The notes below the pieces were generated by a model. It worked only from the letters and a program-made list of their open reading frames with translations. It was not told the origin of the DNA and searched no databases. Position numbers and translations under genes: made by a program. A stretch of 64,000 bases of DNA, from assembly GCF_000485595.1 (NCBI RefSeq), contig NW_014577505.1:86110-150109 (forward strand). The letters are read 5' to 3'. Source of the stretch: Priapulus caudatus. Its lineage: Eukaryota; Priapulida; Priapulimorpha; Priapulimorphida; Priapulidae. Shown here in pieces: positions 56,760 through 64,000 of the stretch (position 1 is its first letter; every line of letters starts with the position of its first letter).

Positions 56760-56945
56760 TTGACACCCGCCGCCACCGCCGCCGCAGAGATTTCCTTGTG
56801 AACGCTCTACCGGCTGCAGTTCTTCTCCGATCATCTTCAAATTTCGCATGAAGGTGCGTTATCGTAAAGCGAAGACGCCAATCGTTTTTGGTCGGCAGAG
56901 TCATCGTTGCCATGGTTACAACATTTTTTGTCTAAATATTCTAGA
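56760..56945. mobile_element. Foldback element, partial copy 3
   Basis: Repeats CCGGCTGCAGTTCTTCTCCG, AAGGTGCGTTATCGTAAAGC and GTCATCGTTGCCATGGTTAC, then stops at TTCTAGAA (56945), where Helentron sequence begins. Confidence 0.75.
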
Positions 56946-59053
56946 ATTGGTCGACCAACATTCCTTGAAACAACCAGACATGTTTCATCTTCACAAGCAC
57001 TAAACATCCTTCAAACAATGAACAAAAAACAACGAGAACTGTTTCTGCATCTGCGTCAGTGGTGTGTGGACAAAGTGACTGGAAAGACTGTCAAACCATT
57101 TCAGGTTTTTGTCACTGGTGGAGCAGGCACTGGAAAATCAATCATGTGATCAATGGTTTCCAGTATGAAGCTAGCCGTCTGCTGTCTCCTCTGACAAACA
57201 CTGCTGATGACGTGACTGTGCTACTTGTTGCTTACACTGTAACTGCAGCATTCAACATTGGTGGCCAAACCAGTCACTCTGCCTTTGCTATCCACTCTAA
57301 CACCTACAGTTCTAAATACACACCCCTTGGGGATGACCAGCTTACACGGCTCCGCAGCAAATACAGCAACCTACAAATTGTTATCATTGATAAAGTCTCA
57401 ATGGTGGGGCACAAGATGCTCATGTACATTGATCAGCGTCTCCAGCAAATCAAGTCCATTTGGCAATGTGAGTGTGCTTGCTGTGGGGGATTTCCATCAG
57501 TGGCCTGGTCAGTCACCGTGGACTCGGTTCGCGCTGTGGGAGCTTGAGGAAATAATGAGACAGAAATCTGATTTGACATTTGCTAACCTCCTGAATATTA
57601 TTAGGTCCAAGTCAAAAATGACCACATTACATGAATCGGAGAGAGACCTGATAAGTTCTCGTGTCTTTGAAGACCATCAAGTTCCAGACAACATTTAACA
57701 CATCTATCCACGCAACAGAGAAGTAGATGATTTCAACAACACCCAGCTAAATAAGTGCTCCGGTGCTATCACAGTGCATGCTGCAGATGTCACTCACTCA
57801 CGTGGAGGCTCAACTAAGAAACGCGACAGCCCAGCACCCAAGGTCAATACTATGCTTCAGGCCACTGTCAGGATAGCCAACAATGCTCGCATCATGCTCA
57901 CAACCAATCTGGATGTAGCAGATGGACTGTGCAATGGTGTAATGGGAACTGTGATGTAAATTACCTCCACAAAAACCAACCTTGGACAACCAAAGTGTGT
58001 ATGGGTCTTGTTTGACAACGATCGTGTTGGTGTCAACACCAGACAACTTTCTCCTCCTCCTACACAACTGCCCACTGCCTGTGTCTACATCACACCAACT
58101 ACTGAGCAGTTCACATTCCAGAACCTCAACATCACCCGTCATCAATATCCTCTCCGACTGGCCTTGGCATGTACAGTACACAAAACACAAGGGATGACTT
58201 TCCAGTCCTGTGTAGTCAGCTGCAAAGGTACATTCCTGGCAAGAATGCTGTTGCCTTGAGTCGTGTCACAAGTCTAGATGGCCTCTACATCACTGACTAC
58301 ACAGAGGACGCTCTGTACTGTCAACCCAAAGTCACTGCTGCTCTGCAGTCAATGCCACCAGTGACAGTCACTGCCACACTGCTGCTGTCAAACCCTCCAT
58401 CAGCTTCCAGTCTCATAGTTACTCAACACAACATACATTCCCTGGCTGCTCACCTCAAAGACATGACGTCCAACCCCGAAATCATGTGGTCCGGCATCAT
58501 CTGTCTGTGCGACACATGGCTGAGGGTCACTGACACGACACATACCTTCAAGATCCCAGGGTACAAAATGCTATGCCATAACCGTCAGGACAACTCTGGA
58601 AGAGGTGTGGCTGACTACATCCGGTACTCCATCAAATCCAGACAGATTCCAGTGCCACCAGGGGTGCTCCAACCTGGTGTGGAAGCTTTGCTGGTCGAGA
58701 TACATGGCAAGACAGTTGTAGGAGTTATATACCGATCGCCATCTCTATCAGAAGGAATATTCAAAGAAGTATTGTCTGCTATCTTCCAGAGCATACCTGT
58801 GGCATCAAGGTGCATCCTGACTGGAGACTTCAACAAAGATGTATCAAGCCAACCCAAACTGGTACAGTTCGAACCACTAGTAAACTTTAAACAGTTAATC
58901 ACAGATTGTACATACTATGTGGGAAGCGGGTCAGGCAGCCTCCTAGACCACATGTACACCAGACACTGCGATGTTCTGCAATCGGGGGTATTACACACCT
59001 ACTACAGTGATCACGACCCAGTGTATTTGGAGACTTGTGCTGATAACCTTTAG
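56946..59053 (+). pseudogene. Helentron helicase-endonuclease (Hel-EN) fusion
   Basis: C-terminal part of a Helentron RepHel-EN. A SF1B PIF1-type helicase comes first: Walker A VFVTGGAGTGKS (about 57107-57142), VIIDKVSMVG (motif II; the usual DE is DK), VLAVGDFHQ (motif III), VRIANNARIMLTTNLDVADG LCNGVMG, LACTVHKTQGMT (motif V) and NAVALSRVTSLDGLYI (motif VI). It then runs in the same frame (58169-59053) into an exonuclease-endonuclease-phosphatase domain: CDTWL, YRSPSLSEG, TGDFNKD, LLDHMYT and the catalytic SDHDPVYLE. Frames change near 57147, 57470 and 57958, so the helicase is broken, but helicase end to endonuclease is open. The Rep part is missing. Confidence 0.85.
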
Positions 59054-62000
59054 TGGCACAAGGTACAGTTCACTTATTGCATTTGTAGTGGTTAGTATAT
59101 TGTTACGTAGTTGTACCGTTTATAGTTTTATTTCACGATAGATGGCGCTGGCGTGCGTGTTGTTACGGGAAAGAGTGATGCGAGGCCCAAGAAAGGATAG
59201 ATGCTTTTGTGAACTAACGGATGTTTTTGGGGAAATAACAACTCAATTTGTTACGTCGAAAGCGGAAGGAACAGATTGATTCAAACGTTGAAAGATGTAC
59301 GAGTTATGGTCGCTGATTGAACAGCAAAGCAGAGTGTGGAATTTATGAGGGCCATGCAAATGCAGGTTGATGCAGGCTTTCATTTTTAAGGTGCGCGATC
59401 GCGCTCGCGCTCCACCGCGCACCCGAAATTGTGCCATGGTGCGCGCATCATCGCGCCTCATAAAAGTGGTTGAAATCGCGCACCAAAAGTATGTCTATTA
59501 TGTTGAAATAGCGCTCCATAGAGTTATCAATGTAGGGGGGTACAAAAAGGTTAGCAACACAACAATTTGTGGTGTGTAAGTAACTGAACGTATGGCAGAG
59601 GTACAGGTCTGGTTACTACCCTCTGGTTTATATATATATATATAAATACAACTAAACAACAGCATCCAAATACAGGTACCTATACGGTAGCCACAAGTTA
59701 CCTGCTCGTTTTCCACTATACGTGGCGAGAAGTGGTTTTCTGCCGACGTGAAACAGTCGTAGGGCTGGAGGGGCTACATACGTCGCTAACTACGTTACAA
59801 GAATTTGGCTAGGATTTTGGTTGATGCGAGTGTTGTATGATATTTTGCTGCTGAAATATGCAGGTACATGGATTAGAATCTCTAAGTATGGAAATCAAGA
59901 ATAAAGTAAAACAAGTTTATTTTTATACATCGCGAATTCAACTCTTCTTTTAATCTGTGTGCTAGTGTTTGGTTGTTGATGAAAAGAATGTAATCCTGAC
60001 CGAAGCCATTGATGAATGCAGGTGAATGAATGATAATCAGGTAGATTGGAGCATGCAACTCCCAATTTTCGTTTTGGATTTCACTCTAGACTGAGGATTG
60101 GTTCATGATCGCATCATCACAATCCCCAAGGGGGGCATGATGAGAGCCCTCAAGAGGCTTCTTTCCCATCATCCCTTTTAAAGTGTGTGATTTTAGTGAC
60201 GCTGCTCCCATCAGCCTCTTAAAGGGTGTGATTTTTTTAGTGAGTCTCGCATCATCCTATCTTAAGGGTTGTATTATGGAGCGGTGAAAAGAACCCTAGT
60301 GCGTCCTAGGAGTCATTAGTATCCCTCGTGTACTTTTCAAATCTTATTTATATTTCCTGATTGAATGATTCTAATTTTTGCTGGTTATCCATCGGGATCT
60401 GGCCAGCTGTACGTATATCATTAGATCAAATATTTTATCACGGAAGTTAAGTCCTGAGTCCTGCTATTATGTAAAGTGGAGCAATTTCCGATTCGTCCAG
60501 CCAAGTCCTTCTCCGTATTTTGTTTCTTTTTAGAAGCAATAAACTGCACTCAACAACAAGCAACAACCTTTCTTTCGCATTTCGCCATTTGTACCGCTCA
60601 ACCCGGGTGATAGACGAAAATCCTCGTCGAGTGGCGTATTGCGTACGCTCTCAAATTCGCTAATGTGTGCACGGTTCGTGATAATCGGGCGCGTGATAAA
60701 TTCGCGTGCCGATTTTAATGCGTCGCGATCAGGCGAAAAAATCTCGTGTTCGCCCTAGCTAATGCTAAAGAAAAACAGGGACAAAAGAAAAGAGGGAAGC
60801 GTGACTGAGAGAGATGAAGAGAAAGAGAAAGCGGGCAGCTACAGAAAAGGAGTGGGAAGCCGGCAGTTTCAAAGTGGCTCGCGTATAGACGACGACAATG
60901 CGTCATATTTTTAGCGAATCTGTAGAGAGCGTAAAAAGACAGGAAAACAGGGGAAAGGAAAGAATATCTTTCATGATGATGCAACACCTTAAAACTCTAC
61001 TTGATAAAGACGAACACGAGAAAGTGATAACACATCGCCTCGCGCTAAAATGAAGGGCCGCCAGAGAGGGCATATACCAGGAGACGCGTCGAAAGGCCGA
61101 GAAGTATGGTTCAGAAGATATGTTGTCGTCGTCGTTGTTGGTCGTAATCTAGTTATGTTATTGCGATTATTTGCCAAACATTAACCATAGTTAGGATCAA
61201 ATAAATATTTAATATATGTACAACCGAGGCCACCTGAAAATGCCATTTGGTCCACGTGATCTCATACTGCAAGTGGCGCCGGCCGGCCCACCTGAAAAAA
61301 AAGTTAAGCGGCAAGCTCTGATACTTACAATATTTACTAGGGCACTGAGCGTTTCTCTGCCATAAAACAAAATGGTGTCCTACAATGATTTCGCTTCGTG
61401 TTTTTGTTTGTAACTCGAAGCAAACCGTTATAATTGGCAGGTCTTCAATGCGGACCTGAAGAGACATCGCCTGGCATGAGTGTTGCAAAACATCACAGCC
61501 CGCAGCTCCTCGATCTAACGAGATCATAAGTTTGCATTGACAACACAGAGGCGATGACAATGTACAATCTGTGGGGAAATTGGAGGACTATGATAAGAAG
61601 TCAAACTATGCAAGTCGCTCCAGAAGGAGAAAAATCGACACTCGGCTTCTCCAAGAAAATCCAATTGCGCAGTGTAGTATGAGTGGTGTTAATGTTGGCA
61701 GAGGTGAATACATACATGCGAATTTTTTAGCAGGAGTTCATGCCGAGCGGCAATGGAACTCGTTAACATGTAGCCTAAGTATTTTGAGATGGTTCAGAGA
61801 TTTTAACGCTAACAAAATTCATGGAAGGAGTGCACTATGATGAATAGATATGCTGTCATATTGTCTTTCAGGAAATGGGGCAAATAGAATCTTTTATAGC
61901 TCAATAATAGTTATGTCGGCAGTGAGAGCAAATTTCCACCTTCAATAAATTTCTGGTTTTATATTCCAGGTACATGGTCCGCAACAAGCTTCCAGCCACG

Positions 62001-63940
62001 TCACCCAATTGCCCAACCGCTTAGCGTCGAAGTATGTTTTATCGAACGCTGAGTGAGGTTGGCACCGATCGCATAAGAAAAAATGACGAGAATCACGATG
62101 TGTCTCGATATCAGCGGATACAGTTGGCTTATAACGCAAAACTCACTGCTGTGTCGGGTTTGAACTTCCCAGGTCAACGAGGCTGGTTCGTAGCTGTATG
62201 TTACATTAAGCTTATCCAACCGTTGAAGAACGCGGGCCCTGTATAAACCTTTGCCCCAGTGAGATAATAGAGATGAGGACATGTTCTAATAGCTGTCAGT
62301 GACTCTTGGCAATTGAATTCCTATCTCAACTTCATATGAAATATTTTTCTCCGTTTGTTTTTTTCTACGAGGCATAACAAAGGTCTAAGAAGAGACAAGC
62401 AGAGACGTTGAGCGGCCATGGCAATATCAAACAAGGTGACACGCGCTGACACGGACTTAACCTCTTGCCAGAGCGCAAGGACCGCGCGCACGACCGCTGC
62501 AACGTGTAGTAAAACACCTAGTTCGTTTTGCTTTCAACAAGTCACCGACGGAAAATGCGTGGTGAAGCCAAGAACCGACAACACGCGACATCCACAATAG
62601 CAGGAATAGTCGCGCGAAAATAGGCGGCTCAACGCTGCTGGTCATCAATGTGTTTTGTCGTACCACAGGGTATCGTTTGTGGCCCGACATAGTTTTGGTA
62701 CTACCACCACCAGTCAGCGTCTGCGCCAGCCGCGTCTGTGTCACCGTCTGTTCCAGCGGTAAAGCAGCGCAGATGTTCTTTAAACATTGTGGGGAAATAT
62801 GGTACTATCGCGAAGGAAATACAAAATTACATGTCGCGTGTGTAACTAGTCGCTACAAAAGAAACCGTGTCTGTTGAGAGTGGAAGGCTGGCCTCAATGG
62901 ACAGAAGGTAGTTGGGAAAAATGGTAAGGACACGAAACAAAATGACTGAAACCTCATGACCGCCGGTATGCATGCTAAAGTGTCAACTGCAGGTAGAGGT
63001 GGAAAGGAAATGGCAACAGTAAATGGTTTACTGGCCATACTGTTATAGTCAGGTTATATACTTCCCGCTTACTATACTGACAGCCGACAGTAAATGCCGC
63101 TCCAGGGTAGTTAATCAATGTTAGTTGATGGGAAATGTGACATAACGACGCTCACCTTTGATTACTATCCTGGACTGGTCTGGGGCTGCAGATAGTTAAA
63201 TTTGTGCTTCGATGTTCGATATATCGTCCTGCAATCTAGCAGGTGCAGGCATACCGTCTAACTTGGATTTTAACTATATCGTGGCACGCAATCATTATGA
63301 ACTTAAACCTTTTATTGCGCATTTTATATATTTATGTATGGTATGTTGTATATTAACTACCAGATTTATGCATTAAGCTGAAAATGCTCAATTCTGGCCA
63401 TTTTAACTTTGTACATTGAGCTGTCATAACGCACATTCCAAGTGCAACATCTCATTAGATTAAACATCTCGCTGTTTAAATTTATGAAACATTTAGCCTA
63501 TTATTGCACGGCCTTTTTACCCAAATATCGCACATTTGGCCAAAACGAGACTAAACAGCTTGTCCAATCATTTTGAATTTTGATATTCACGTATGCACGC
63601 ATGATTGAAACTAGTTAAGCATATTCACACGGGTTTTTTCTAATAAATTGCTGAGATGTAAATATTAATTTCTGTGTCTTCTTTTAATTGTCTGGTCATA
63701 AAAAATTACTGTTTCGAGTCTATTAGCCTAAGAGGCAAAACGTTTGTTTCAGGTGTTGCTATAACGGCCTACTGGTACTCTATACGAGTTGCTGTGTGGT
63801 CAAAATGTAATGTTGAACTTAGCTGGCCGTTGGAGGATTATGTTGCAGATTTGTTGAAAAGTCTCGTGCTGCTATTCTTCGTACTGGCGTACTGCTCTTT
63901 TCCTATTGGCACAGACAATAAGTTGAGTCGTCCAGACGCT
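59054..63940. other. Unassigned region
   Basis: No recognisable gene or transposon domain. Contains a (TA)n run (59628-59645), AAAGGGTGTGATTTTTT-type repeats near 60180-60240 and an open frame at 61571-61840 (89 aa) with no family. It may hold non-coding host sequence. Confidence 0.5.
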
Positions 63941-63972
63941 TAACCCTAACCCAACCCTAACCCTAACACTAA
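63941..63972 (+). repeat. Interstitial telomere-like repeats
   Basis: About five CCCTAA units with variants (TTAACCCTAACCCAACCC...). The sequence on both sides is ordinary, so this is not a chromosome end. Confidence 0.85.
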
Positions 63973-64000
63973 ACCGACTCGACTATCTATAGCGTGTTAT

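Noticed and set aside
61571-61840. 89-aa ORF as a gene
   Set aside because: No recognisable motif, splice context or neighbour to support it.
63941-64000. Chromosome end
   Set aside because: The CCCTAA tract is short, imperfect and followed by ordinary sequence.

Overview
This window is nuclear DNA from an invertebrate animal, probably marine. The signs are AT-rich sequence, GT-AG introns, canonical metazoan transposon families (Penelope, BEL/Pao, errantivirus-like Ty3/gypsy, Helentron, PIF/Harbinger, Crypton-like, hAT, piggyBac), interstitial CCCTAA repeats and two 10-N assembly gaps. I found no convincing single-copy host gene, rRNA, tRNA or CRISPR. It is essentially a transposon graveyard with a few intact parts.

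Layout. 1-16.7 kb: an errantivirus-like Ty3/gypsy element with decayed pol (5288-8021) and env (8512-10445). Its 3' part (9496-14364) is present a second time at 1-4897, next to an assembly gap, and it abuts a BEL/Pao pol fragment (15829-16689). 17.1-18.0 kb: a ~307-bp tandem repeat. 18.6-20.4 kb: an SGNH-hydrolase-like pseudogene, then a compact LTR-bounded element whose only ORF (256 aa) is fully open. 23.4-26.9 kb: an uncharacterised DDE-like transposase pseudogene, a PIF/Harbinger remnant and a PIF1-helicase scrap. 27.0-30.7 kb: FAR1-like domain pieces, one fused in frame to a Penelope-like element (RT plus GIY-YIG), then a chuvirus-like glycoprotein remnant. 31.2-35.2 kb: a palindrome-bearing MITE, a Crypton-like tyrosine recombinase pseudogene, a gypsy LTR/PBS/gag remnant and a BEN-like domain. 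36.9-39.0 kb: an intron-containing Helitron Rep cut at a splice donor by a telomere-repeat MITE. 41-52 kb: spliced DDE-like transposase remnants, a piggyBac start, a ZNF862-like hAT fragment, several MITEs and a short Helitron with both ends. 52-55 kb: a large inverted repeat around a LINE tail, into which the palindrome-bearing MITE is nested. 56-59 kb: a Helentron helicase fused to an EEP endonuclease. 59-64 kb: nothing recognised apart from terminal CCCTAA repeats.

The best candidates for something unusual are (i) two ~150-bp inverted segments inside one env gene, one proven by comparison with the duplicate copy, (ii) the compact LTR element with one intact gag-like ORF, (iii) the MITE that duplicated a splice donor as its target site, and (iv) three sets of multi-exon DDE-like proteins of unnamed families. 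Most genes here do not work together; the relationships are nesting and relics, not pathways.
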